In this document: positions 22,943 to 34,284 of the stretch, in pieces | Numbering within the stretch: position 1 is the stretch's first letter | Layout of the letters: the number at the start of each line of letters is the position of its first letter | Source: Datura wrightii | Lineage: Eukaryota > Streptophyta > Magnoliopsida > Solanales > Solanaceae | NCBI GenBank assembly: GCA_035772735.1 | Contig: JASDFA010000010.1 | Location: 135,721,001 to 135,785,000 of the forward strand | Direction of reading: 5' to 3' | Length of the DNA: 64,000 bases | Made by a program: the position numbers and the translations under genes | The notes under the pieces: model-generated | Told to the model about the DNA's origin: nothing | Seen by the model: only the letters and a program-made list of their open reading frames with translations | Database searches by the model: none

Positions 22943-23782
22943 CTATCTGATGCCCTCAATATTCTGAGCAAATGCCTGAACCTGAGCAATGTCCATGTCC
23001 TCTCGTAGTGTGGCCGTAAAACAAGTCTCAACATATTCTGGATTCAACCCCATGATAAAGCGGTGCACTCTGGATGCCATGGTATCAACAAAGGCCGGTG
23101 CATATCGAGCCAAAGAATCAAACCGCAAGGAATATTCCCGAACACTCATGGCCCCCTGCTCCAGATGTAGGAACTGATCTACCCGAGCCTGTCGGATCTC
23201 CCACGGCAAATAGTGATCCAGAAAAGCTCCTGAGAAGCTGGACCAGGTAGGAGGGGAAACATCTCTCCCTCGGGACCTTTCCCAGCTTTCATACCATAAC
23301 ACGACGATGTCCCATAACCGGAATGCTGCCAACTCAACTGATTCTATAGGCGTGGCATGCATAACCCTGAAGATCCTGTGCATTTGATCTAGAAAATCCT
23401 GAGGGTCCTCTGTCCGGTCCGTACCTGTAAACTGTGGGGGATTCAGGGCTAAGAACTCTCGGACCCTCGAACTACCGAGCCCTCCTGATGACTCCGCAAC
23501 TGTAGACGGCATTGGCTGATGCTGAGCAGCCATCATCTGTGCTAACATAACTACAGCACTCCTAACCTCCTGGTCGGAAGGTGTCGGTATAGGAACTGCT
23601 GAAGGTAGTGTCGCCCCAAGTGGCTCCTGATGTGGTGGAGACTGCTGAGAAGGCTGGGACGATGCCTCTGTAGTGCCCTCTGATCGGGCTGTTTCTAAAC
23701 GAGGGGGAGACATCCTGCTGGTGCCTTCCCCTGCTGCAATATCTAAGCTCCGACCTGTGATAGGATGTCGCTGGTCTGACAT
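22943..23782 (-). pseudogene. Gag N-terminal and capsid-like part, unit 2 of element A
   Basis: 279 codons from ATG at 23782, about 200 bases after the primer site. A Pro/Ser/Gln-rich leader (residues 1-105) precedes the capsid-like domain. It reads through the codon that is TAG in unit 1 (15146-15148) and stops at the next TAG, which both units share, in the linker before the zinc knuckles. Without that TAG it would join the 21998-22846 frame. Confidence 0.9.
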
Positions 23783-23978
23783 TATCTGTAACCAAAGAAT
23801 ATAGGGAGCTTCAGGGACTCAACCCTATATTGTACCGCTATACAGCAGGACTGAATAAGAATTAAAAGACAACCATCCTATCATGCCTCGCAGCCTCCTA
23901 CCCATAGTATGTGGTGCACAACACATCCATGGACAAGACTCTACTTAGCACGGCTTGTAGACTCCCTGGGATGCGACC

Positions 23979-23992
23979 TGGCTCTGATACCA
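23979..23992 (-). other. Primer binding site, unit 2 of element A (tRNA-iMet type)
   Basis: Same TGGTATCAGAGCCA and AACT spacer as unit 1, adjoining the right outer LTR. Confidence 0.9.
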
Positions 23993-26346
23993 AGTTTGTC
24001 ACGCCCCGCCTTGGGGGGTATGACTGGCACCTGGTGCCCTACTAGGACCTGAACTGCTGGACTGCCAAGCCTGGGCACATCTGGTGCCTGGCTGGCTGTA
24101 ACTCATATTTCTGGAAACAAAGGGCTATATAACGGCTGTAAACACAGCCCCCGGCCCATTGGCCTATAGCCTCCTGTACCTGCACTAACAGCTGACCAGA
24201 AACATGTCGATATAGGGAAACCTATACGGGCCGACAAGGCCACCATGCTGTCTAGTTATCTATAACTTAACCATGAAGTACTGGATAGCTACGTGACCGG
24301 CAAGGTCACCACTACTGTCAAACTATGGCCCCACACGGCCAACATAAGGGAAACACAAGTTCTAACAGCTATACAACTGCACGGCCTCACAAGACCGACT
24401 CATCTAACCACAGGGTAATATATACAGACTGCAAGACTTTAGGAATAGCAATAGAAATGATCGGGACAGGGCCCCGACCTACCCGTACTATATAACCAAA
24501 AGGAAATGAAATACACCTCTAGAGTTCAGTCTCCGGATTACAGGAGCTGAATACTCGATCGCTGACAGGAATCACGCGGTATCGCCTGCTCGTCTATGAG
24601 TACCTGCAGGCAAGTAATGCAGCGCCCCACCGGGCGTCAGTACCGCTGGTACTGAGTATGTAAAGCAATAACTGAAAGAGATATCTGAAAACAATAATAT
24701 AACTGGTGAAACTAAAGTACGTAGAAATAGATTAACTGCCTGATAATGTAAGTCATACCTTTTCTTAATTATACTGGAAGGAGTAGGAGTCATACCTGAG
24801 GATTTATCATTCTACTATCGATCTACTCGTATCTACTGTAACACGGTATAACATATCATAACATATATAGCACACACAAATGTTACCCGGCCCCCACAAG
24901 CCGGGAGGTACAACCAGCCCAGAATCTATACCCCTACCCCAGTCATCCCATCTCCTATAACCCTGTAAGCATCCTGCCGGTCCCCTGGGTATGCACTTGG
25001 GCTCGCTGAGCCCCTAACTATAACTACATCTGAGTTCGGAGGACTCCTGAATCAACACCCGGGCGTATCCGCTCGACAGGGGTGTGTAAAAGCCGACCAA
25101 GGCACAATATGGGGAAAATTGGCATCCCATCTTCGTCCCCTGTGGGATGGCATGCCACTCCGTAGAGCGACGTATCCTCATCCTCTGGCGGATGAGTCGA
25201 TACAGCTATCAACCCTGGGACGGTCATGGATGCTAGGTAATCCAACCCCAAACAATACAACGGTCTCAACTAATAATACTATCTACATGTCCCACATACT
25301 GAAGCTAATAGTGGTAAAGTATTGTATACACTATATGCTGGACTAGTGATAGTAATATATATGTACTTAACACATGCTGAGGCTGGTAATAGTATATATA
25401 TGTAGAAATATAGTCTTCTGCCAGACTGTACTGGGGCTAATGCTGAAGAAGATATAATGTTTCTGCTGAAAACTATGTTGTATACTGAGTTTCTATAGTA
25501 ACATGATTTACTATTCCTAATCTGCTTTCTATCCTTATTTTAACTTATCATTCTATTTCTGAGATGTCTTACAGATATTACATTACTTTACTGGGTTTCA
25601 ATTGAATACAATGATATCCTAACATTCTGTGTCACATCGCATACTGAGCATACTGTGCAGTTCTTAACACTTATATTAGAATCTATATCGTGCTAGCAAG
25701 TCTCGTGCTGATCATAACATAATGTTTCTAGTATCGTACCATCATTCATAATAAACATCATACATGTCTTCTGTACATCCTACTGGCCTTTAAGTTACTG
25801 TATTGTACCGATATTACTTAACTTGCCGAGGAAAGTAGCTTTACATACCTTATCTTTGAATTATTCGTCTGTCGGACGAGACTCAGCTGGTACTTCAACT
25901 ATTTTCTCCCAACTGCATTCATAAATATGTCAATTAATACTAAATACAGCTTTATTCTAAAAGGCAACGTCACTTTCAATATAGTGTATAGCCTAAACTT
26001 AGGCTTATCGAAAGACGACCAAAAACTCGCTATTTTTCAGAGGTCCAGAAGGGAGAAATATTCACTTCACAGCTAGGAACACATAGACACTAATTTAGAG
26101 CAATTCCACTTACCTTAGCTCGGTGGCTCGACGATTCGTCGGCCGTATTTCACGAAACTGAATCTGCAGGAATGCTCTCTGCTGCTAAATACCTCAGTAT
26201 CTGGAGTTAATTTGAGTTTGGACAACGTTTAGCAGCGTAATCGGATGAAAATTATATTACTACTTCGTTCCTTTTCCTTCTCCTGCGTTTGCTCTCTGTT
26301 TTCTGGAAATTTATAAATGGTTTGATCATTTAAAACCGAAGTGGGG

Positions 26347-26355
26347 CTTTATATA
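26347..26355 (-). promoter_or_regulatory. Candidate TATA box of element A
   Basis: Minus-strand TATATAAAG about 230 bases inside the 5' LTR, conserved in all three LTRs (also 10687-10695 and 18516-18524). Placement fits a U3 promoter. The transcription start cannot be read from sequence. Confidence 0.5.
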
Positions 26356-26379
26356 CTTGGGCCTGGACAAGGCCAACGT

Positions 26380-26415
26380 GTCACGGAGCCAACGCGGAGG
26401 CTCCACCTCCGTGAC
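26380..26415. repeat. Nested inverted repeat in the A LTR next to the TATA box
   Basis: Outer arms GTCACGGAG / CTCCGTGAC are perfectly complementary over nine bases and enclose inner arms GGAGCC / GGCTCC. It lies upstream of the TATA box in the element's sense. The same structure is kept in the other two LTRs (from 10720 and 18550). Confidence 0.6.
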
Positions 26416-26582
26416 ACGCTGCCGTCGCGGAGGGGCTCTGCCTCGGCTCCTTCCGCAATGGTTCGACAGGTTTCTTGTCCGATCTTTTCCCGGGCCTTTC
26501 CCTAGCACGTATGGCCTTCAAATATGCTTAACCAACGTGCGAATAGGTCATTTAGGTGCCGGGAATTCTACGGGGTATAACA

Positions 26583-26587
26583 CATTT
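26583..26587. repeat. Target-site duplication of element A, right (CATTT)
   Basis: Exact repeat of 8334-8338. Confidence 0.85.
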
Positions 26588-27577
26588 CACCCAATTGAGA
26601 ACCAAATTTGTTTCTTCGCACCTTTTCAATACATCATTAAAGTGAGACAAGAAATCATCGAATGAAAATTCCCACAATGAAAAAATCATCCATGAAAACT
26701 TCCATGGTATCCTGCATCTTGTCTAAGAAAATTGACATCGTGCATCTTTGGTAACTAGTTGGAGCATTACAAAGCCCAAAGGCCATCCACTTAAATGAAA
26801 ACGTCTCGTTAGGGCATGTGAAGGATATCTTCTCTTAATCTTCTAGGCCAATTGAAATTTGATTGTAGCCCGAATACTCATCCAGAAAGTAGTACTATTG
26901 TCATCCAGCCAGATGATCTAACATTTGATCAATAAATGAGACCGGGAAGTGATCCTTCTTGGTCCATAATTTCAACTTCCAATAATCCATACACACTTTC
27001 CATCTAGTGACTGACTGTGTAGCTTTTAATTCCTCCTTCTCATTTAGAACCATGGTGATCCCTCTCTTTTTAGGCATGCATTGGACCGGACTCACCCAAT
27101 TACTACCAGTTATTGGATATACAACCCCCGCATCCAACCATTTGATGATTTCTTTCTTAATCACCTCTTGCATAGGTGGTCTTCTTGCACGTTGATCTTA
27201 TGAGTACAAATGCCAGGGGGAATGCCTATTATATCGGCTATAGTCCACCCAATTACTCGAATGTGCTTCTTTAGGACTGCCAAAAGTGCCTTTACTTGCT
27301 GCTCGGATAACTTAGCTGAGATAATCACCGGTAAAGTTTTGTTTAAACCCAGATAAGTATACTTCAAATGTGAGGGCAACAGTTTAAGTTTTAATACCGA
27401 AGGCTCAAGAATTGAGGGTTGTGATAGTGGAGTTTTTTGGTTCTTATCAAGGTCAAGCTTCTTCGGTTGATAATGATAAGACCTGAAACCCGCTATAGCA
27501 TGACAAGTTTCTTCTAACTCTTCACTTGTTTTAACAATGTTATTCAAGAGAATGACTTCTAGTGACTCTTTGAACAA
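26588..27577 (-). pseudogene. Reverse transcriptase N-terminal half of element F
   Basis: 27161-27577 encodes the pre-RT region (LLPSHLKYTYLG, IGWTIADIIGIPPGIC). 26901-27173 encodes RT fingers and palm start (EVIKKEIIKWLDAGVVYPIT, WVSPVQCMPKK, VCMDYWKL, FIDQMLDHLAG). The catalytic box FMDD is at 26685-26696, followed by a frameshift and then a clean frame up to the A insertion point. The wording matches Athila-type RT, not the chromovirus RT of A. It continues at 8338 on the other side. Confidence 0.85.
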
Positions 27578-28224
27578 TATCTCCTCAATATATTACTCTA
27601 TGTCTTCCTCATCAATGTTTCTTTGACATGGAGTGACATTTTTCATGAGCGGCTCCTTTTCCATCACACTCATCTACGATCTCATTGGAGAAGCTAGATG
27701 GTTCATTCTATCTTTCAGGTGTCTAATAGAGATGTCATGATCTTTCACCATTTGAGTGAGCTCTAAAAGATCACCTTTCAATTCTCAGATCCCGAGTTAG
27801 TGGGAAGCACCCTTTCCATAACCATTTTAAGCATGCCTTCAATTGTCGAATGTGTAGTCTTCTCACTCTCCCAAATTCTAAATTCGGTTGTAATTTCATA
27901 TTTCCAACCTTGATTCTATTCACAAAAATGTCATAAGCCTTGGAATGCACCTTGGCACCCAGATGAGAACCCCTTATACACATTGCTATCAGCCTAATCT
28001 GAGTCATATTTTTACCAACATAGCATCTCTTTCCTCCTCTTTTTTTCCATATTTCATTCATCCATTAAGTAGAGTTCTTACATGAAGATGCTTCAGTGAC
28101 CGGTAGTATCCATGCGAGATAGGTAATTTATGCACCTAAAAAACCAGCAAACCAAAAACAAAGTGAAAACACACAAGATGCAACAACAAAATTGAATTAC
28201 TCAACAACTAATGGCAATCACATT
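27578..28224 (-). other. Leader region of element F; gag and protease absent
   Basis: Only about 650 bases separate the RT region from the primer site, too little for gag and protease, so an internal deletion is inferred. 27771-28061 holds a 96-codon minus frame that I do not recognise; it could be residual gag/protease-linker or chance. Confidence 0.45.
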
Positions 28225-28246
28225 CAATTCTCCGACAATGACGCTA
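28225..28246 (-). other. Degenerate primer binding site of element F (tRNA-Asp type)
   Basis: Minus-strand TAGCGTCATTGTCGGAGA aligns with the Athila/Tat signature TGGCGCCGTTGCCGGGGA, complementary to plant tRNA-Asp. The mismatches are all C-to-T or G-to-A, as expected for methylated-cytosine decay. Confidence 0.6.
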
Positions 28247-28450
28247 TCTTTTAATAACGCTCAATGCAACTCTCCTGATTAATGGAGGTGGCAGCGGTCA
28301 TTGTAAAATCGAATCCCACAGAGAATTGAATTAAATCAACCAAGAGATATAAAATAAATCAATTTGGCATGCATCATTATTTATATTGTAACAAGGGAAA
28401 ATTGGGGGAAAGGGAGTAAATTATAGAATTCTAATTTCAAAGCAAAAAGA
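28247..28450 (-). mobile_element. Element F, 5' LTR, part proximal to the primer site
   Basis: LTR sequence must begin right of the primer site. The block AATCGAATCCCACAGAG near 28300 resembles the GATCGTATCCACAGGGA block at the same place in the G LTR. Interrupted at 28450 by element B and probably continued at 41604. Confidence 0.5.
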
Positions 28451-31400
28451 TACGTCACAGCCCACCTTGAGAGGCATGACTGGCACCTAATGCCACACTG
28501 GGATCTAGGCTTACCTAGTTGGGCATAGGCACCTATGGTCCCTACCAAGACTCGAAATCAATAAAATAAATTGCTATATCTCATATGTAAACACAGTCTA
28601 GTGCCGATAAGGCCACGTAGCACCAGTAAAGGAAAGCAGCTAATCTAGCCAACATAATAATAGGGATCCTATACGGGCCGATAAGACCACCATGCTGTCT
28701 AGTTATAATGAAAATGAAGACAAGCAGCTATACTAGGCCCCACATGGCCAATGCATAAAATAAGACATACATGGGCCCACACGGTCAACAACAACCAACT
28801 AACAAAATACTGTCGTCTGCAAGCCTCTAGGAGTGGAAATATTGGTTGGGACAGGGCCCCAGCCTATGCAAATATTGTATTAATAAAAGACAGATAACCC
28901 TCTACAACCTGGCAACCCCCAATAAAAGGAGTTGGCCAAATTGCTGACTCTAATTTGCTGCTAGGAGATCTTGCAATTTGTCTGCCTAAACCTGTATCCA
29001 AGAATACAGCCCCATAGATGGGCGTCAGTACGATATGTACAATATATGTAAGGCAGTGATTAAAAAGCTGAATAGAAGCTGATAAAAATGAAAGTAAGTA
29101 GCAAGAAGGGGCAGAAAATAACCTATAAACTTTCTTATTCAGAACCTGCATTCAATAAATCACTACATATATATGAACTGAAACTATACGACTATACATT
29201 CATAGCCTACAACTAACAAGAAAGTATACAAACAAGAACCTAACATGGATCCCATAAGCCTGGAACGTACAAACAACATATCAATAACCTACCGGAGCCC
29301 CCATAAGCCTTGGAAAGTACAATTCAATCTATATACCCTATCCAGGTTCCTATGATTCTACTGGTACCATAGTCAACCTACCTGGCTTATGGGTCTGCAT
29401 CTGAGCCCGCTGGACTCCAGTAACTCTTTCTGAGCTGGGTGGGCTTTTGTAACTGCACCATGGGCACACAAGGCTCGACGGAGAGTTAGTGATGCACGTA
29501 CGACATAAAAGTAGAAATTCATTTATCGATGAACTGTAATATGGCCCTTGGACCTGAATATAGTCCCTTGGGACAACGTATAGCTCCTTGGAGCGATCAA
29601 TAGCCCTGTAGGCGATGACACAGTTAGCAACCCTGAGGTTGGTCAATGGAAGGCTATCCTAGGTGGGGTCAGTCCCAACTGATATACTGTATCTTAGTCT
29701 CCATCTAGCCACTCAAAAGGTGTATCTTGATCTTAAGGCCTAATGTGACTGCTACTTTCCCCTAGAGTAGTATGTATAGCTGGCAACAGGTACACCCTGT
29801 GTGCCTAAATTTGATCTGAGGATCCTGGCAATGATCATAACCACTAATGGTCTAGACCCGATAGGGCGAGATCTGGATTTTCCTAAACGATACTCTGAAT
29901 GTCATGCTAGGATAGTGATAGCTCATAAGAAAATTATAAAGTCGTAGACGACCAACTATTTAGTTTCTTCGCATAAAACTACTGTATTTAATCGGACATG
30001 CTCCTGAACATTGAGCCCCTAACCTTCCCCGGCGGTTTACTACAATTCTTAGCCTGAAGGTAATACTGTACTACTGTGTTTCTAGTCCTTTAGATCTTAA
30101 CTTGGTATGTTCAGATTTCATATATCTTCCTTGGCGATTCCTAACCTTGTGGGTAATTTTATCTGGACTTAGCCACCCACAGCAACCTATACCCAAGTAT
30201 CTTATAAGGGCAGGCTGTCACATAGTTCCCTAGGCATCCCTAGTGTCGCTAACTCTATGGTATGACCAACCTATCCAAATTTTTTCCCTGGAGGCATCAA
30301 GGTATGCCAACGAACTCTAGGCGAGCCTTACTGACAATACAAGCATCAAACTAAAAGTTATATCGCCCGGCTGCGCCCGATGCTATCCAACTTACCAAAA
30401 CAGGTCCAATAGTTAACCATAACCTTCTAAGGCCTTGGAATGATAGAAAAACATCATAATTCTACTAATATAGTGAACAGAAGGACATAGGACCTTCTAT
30501 GACACTCCTAGCATGAGTTACACTTAACATACTCTTTCCCAATGAGGAATAGGGTAATATACTCTCAACAACTTCTTTGTTGTCTCTGTTGAAGAACATA
30601 GGTCGTATCATTCGGCTGAAAACTTACAATTTATTGAGAGTTTAAAAGGGGAAATGCTTACCTATTGCCTATGGCCGTTTAGAATCCAATTTGGAGAAAT
30701 TCCGACAACCTTTACTCGATGGGGTTCTGGTGTACCAGGTGAATTTTCAAGAAATAACTCCGCAGAGATGCTTACCATAGCCCTAGAACTTGTTAACTTG
30801 AAGTTAATTTGTGTTTGGACGGCATTTGACGGTGTAATTTGATAAAAATTTGATGAAAGTTGCATCTTCTTTCTCTTCTGGCTGAGGGTGTGTTGAAAAA
30901 ATGGTTTGAATTGAAAAAGGGAGGTTTATATATAAGTGTAGGGTGGTGGAAGGGGGCGCCTCGCGATGGCCAACGCGCTAGGGAGGGTTCCATGCCGTGC
31001 CACCCAGGACGTAGGCATGCTGGAGCACCGTGCCACCTAGGGTCCTAGCATGCTGGAGCGCCACGCTGCCTAGGGTACTGACATGCTGGCACATCACGCT
31101 GGCCCTCGCAGCCTGGCCTTGCTAGACCCTCTTTCGAGGCTCTTCTTGCGCGCGTCAAGCTCTTATTACTTGGCACGACCCGAGAGGAGACCCGGATCGT
31201 AGACTCAGGACAAGGGACCCCGAGAGACCCTAAGTCAACCCACAACATAAGCATTTAACTAACATAGTCAATCAACATGAAGAAACATAACAACAAAATG
31301 AACATCTAAAGTTGAATACATGTCTAAGTCTGATAAGCCTCTAATCTGGATGAGCTGATGGGACAACACCCCCAACTAGCTCAGAAATACTGAAACTGAA

Positions 31401-33741
31401 AATACATCCAAGGTAACTGAAAGTATAGTCCTCGAAAGATGAGGACTCACCAATCTAGCAAGTGCAAACTCTGATAAGTGACTAGGAATGGGGCTGAACC
31501 TGTGATACGGATCCTGCATCATGAAACGATGCAGCATAGAAGGTATATGGTCAATACGTAGAATGTACCGAGCATGCAAGGTAAGTAAAACTGCTTTTGT
31601 AACATAAATCATTTAACACCATTCATACATATAACAAGATTTTAAGAGTAAGTAGAAGACTACATGCATTCATTCTGAAATCGTACTCTTATCATAACGT
31701 GTTCATGCATGGCTTTAGAACCTCATAACTAACTCGAATTTCTCAAAACTAAAACTGACATTTATATCAAAAGCTGAACAATGAGTCAAACCTTGCTTTT
31801 GAACATGCATGCATAAGATAATTATCATGAGTAATGGATATGCAAATTCAAGACTTGTCACTTAACCGACATACCACGATAGAGCTTACCTGGTCCCGAC
31901 TATTACACTCAAGTGGGCAGAGCCATCCAAAATCTTGCTAGGGCTAAGGACGCTACCATGATATCGATATTAAGCTGAAAGGACAATCAGGCCGGGGATA
32001 GCTCACAAGGGAGGTCCCAATAATATAATAGAATCAACCTATGTTGGCACGTAGTTCTGGGGCATAGGGTTATCGACCCTTACCCCGCTCGGTGCTAGAC
32101 TCTTCTCCGAAAACATGCAATGCTCTATATCATATAAATACGAAGCTTAACATCATCTAGTGACGAAGATCAACATGAAATCATGCATAAACTCAACATC
32201 GTATGAAACGAAGCTCAACATTGTCTATTGACAAAGATCACTACGAAATCATGCATACACTAGACATCATATAAATATGAAGCTCAACAATGTCGTTTCG
32301 ACAAAGCTTAATATGAAATCATTCTTAGACCCAACATAATGTGAAATGAATCTTAACATTGTCCTTGACAAAGATTGACAATAATATGCATATAAATCAA
32401 GGATTTACGCAGATTTACTTTGAAACATACCACAAGCTAGAATTCATAATAAGAGTTAAAGGAAAATTTCATCTCAACCATGTGGTAAGCTCATGTCAGG
32501 GAAAATCACTATTTGAAAACATCATATGGGAATCACAGAAAGCTCTACCATAATTGGGTCTATTTAATCTTCTTTGAAAACATCATCAAAATCATGGGTG
32601 AGGTTGGAGACATGCCTTTTATCATCTATTCCATCATCATCACATTCTTCCACAATCACTTCTATTATGAACTATCTACACATGGGCATTTTATATTTAA
32701 TTTTTTTTTTGAAAAACAATTTTCATAAAAGAAATTAAGTTAGAATCCACCCAAGCTGGGTAAATCGTCAATATCAACTCAATTTAATCATACCCATGAA
32801 TAGAGATGTAAGAATCGTACAATTGAATGAAACCCCATACTTGATCATTACAAACCAATCACAATTTGATAGGAAATGGGCATGGGTGTGGAAGAAAGCA
32901 CCCACTCATATCCTTACATACCTGGGATTGAAGAATTCTTACTCTTCCTAATTGCCCAACTAAGATTCCCCGTTGAAAACCTTGAGAATTCACCTTGATT
33001 CTTCTCCTTAAACCCCCAACCTTGCACGCATGAAAGTAATGGCCTAAGATAGGTTTTTATCTGCTAAAAACCCTCTAATACGAGCTTAAAACGGCGTAGT
33101 ATAGGCCCTTAGAACTTAGGAATTACGGAAAAACCCTTACTGAATTCGCTGAAAATAACTGTCAGGGGGTCCTAACAAACGACCCGACGACTCGTCACCA
33201 GGGCTCACGATCCGTTGGTTCGCTCGTTAAGTTCACTGGATAACTGGTCTGTCTGGGCTCCTAACGAGTGACATGACGACTCGTCCCCAACAGCCACGAC
33301 TCGTTGCCACCTCCAGTCAAGTGCACTAGATCAATTTTCCAATCTTCCTCTAAAACCACCCCGCGACTGACATGACAACTCGTGGTGGCTGACCACGAGT
33401 CGTTACATCGCCCGTGGGGACCTTGAGTCCCTCATCCTTCCTAGCCTTCCCACGAGTCATTTGACGACTCGTGGAGTCCCCTGACAAGTCGTCTAACAAC
33501 TCATCCTTCACTGCTCTTGGGTAAACTACTAAACTAATAGAGTTGTATCGTCTAACTTCATTCAAAAATGAAACTTTAATTTTTATAGAATAAAAATATA
33601 AATGATTTTCAAATTTTGACATTTTTCCAGTTTTTCTCCGATTCACTTCTAGGTCCGATTCTTGAATCCTTGGGGTATAACATTACTCATCACCAATCCA
33701 TGCACACACACACTAACCGCTAACATCTTGCAAGGTGTAAC
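28451..33741 (-). mobile_element. Element B, left LTR (3' LTR), interrupted by solo LTR C3
   Basis: 28451-31165 and 33688-33741 align with the right LTR. Its 29780-29795 segment (CAACAGGTACACCCTG) is the empty version of the site that holds C2 in the right LTR. The first bases are TACGTCAC instead of TGTCAC, a small local change at the terminus. Confidence 0.75.
31171..33682 (-). mobile_element. Solo LTR of family C (C3), complete
   Basis: Starts TGGCACGACC, ends GGGGTATAACA and is flanked by TTACT at 31166-31170 and 33683-33687. About 2.5 kb with no internal region, so a solo LTR left by LTR-LTR recombination. Collinear with C2 (for instance the GATGAGGACTCACCAA and GGCATGGGTGTGGAA blocks). 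The part at 33170-33500 is dense in GACGACTCGT / CACGAGTC words. No coding content. Confidence 0.85.
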
Positions 33742-33757
33742 ATCCTCCCCCCGACTT
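33742..33757 (-). other. Polypurine tract of element B
   Basis: Minus strand reads CTAAGTCGGGGGGAGGA directly before the left LTR, the counterpart of the tract in A. Confidence 0.6.
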
Positions 33758-34284
33758 AGGAACATTCGTACTCAAATGTCATCTTTACGCTTAAAAGACT
33801 CAATTCTTTTAACTGAACCAGAAAAATTTTGGCAGTGTCCCCCCTATATTATAAACTATTCGAAAACCTGAAACGCAGAAAATTCCAACACAAGCATCTC
33901 ACAGGGTTCTAGTTACAATTGAAAAATAGCTCTATCACATATAAGTAAACAACTGATAATAATGGTAACAAAATCAATTGTATAACATCTGAAATGATCT
34001 TGCTTTAACTTAACTTGTCTAAGTTTGTATATCATTGTCGTAGATAATCAAACAACTGAAATCGTCAAGACTTCACATCAATCGTAATTTTTCAATTCAT
34101 TTCTTCTATATGTCTGTCCCCCCATGATATCCTAATAAGTTAAAACTTTGGTTCTCAAGATGGATCCTATAACTATTAGAGTTTCTCTGTGGATCAATGC
34201 TTCTGTCCCTTGAGTATCCATAATTGAATTAATATATAACAAAGCCTTCTATGTGTATCCAGAGTGTAGATGAATATATCCTAA

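Larger units (their letters stand above)
8339..26582 (-). mobile_element. Element A: Tekay/Del chromovirus as LTR-int-LTR-int-LTR tandem array
   Basis: Three LTRs of about 2.58 kb (8339-10922, 16167-18751, 23997-26582) alternate with two internal regions (10923-16166, 18752-23996); repeat period about 7830 bases. Each internal region encodes gag, protease, RT, RNase H, integrase and chromodomain on the minus strand, with a tRNA-iMet primer site and a polypurine tract at its ends. One 5-base target duplication flanks the array. Both internal regions carry the same stops and catalytic losses, so the element was already dead when duplicated. Related to B and E, but with clearly younger-looking LTRs. 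Confidence 0.93.
23997..26582 (-). mobile_element. Element A, right outer LTR (5' LTR in element orientation)
   Basis: Starts TGTCACGCC and ends GGGGTATAACA, followed by the target duplication CATTT. Differs from the middle LTR at only about a dozen sites left of the recombination point, but at many more sites from the left outer LTR. Confidence 0.9.

Noticed and set aside
8339..26582. Pure assembly artefact as cause of the A tandem
   Set aside because: Unit-specific mutations and a chimeric middle LTR are not expected from a simple collapsed or repeated contig, though long reads should confirm.
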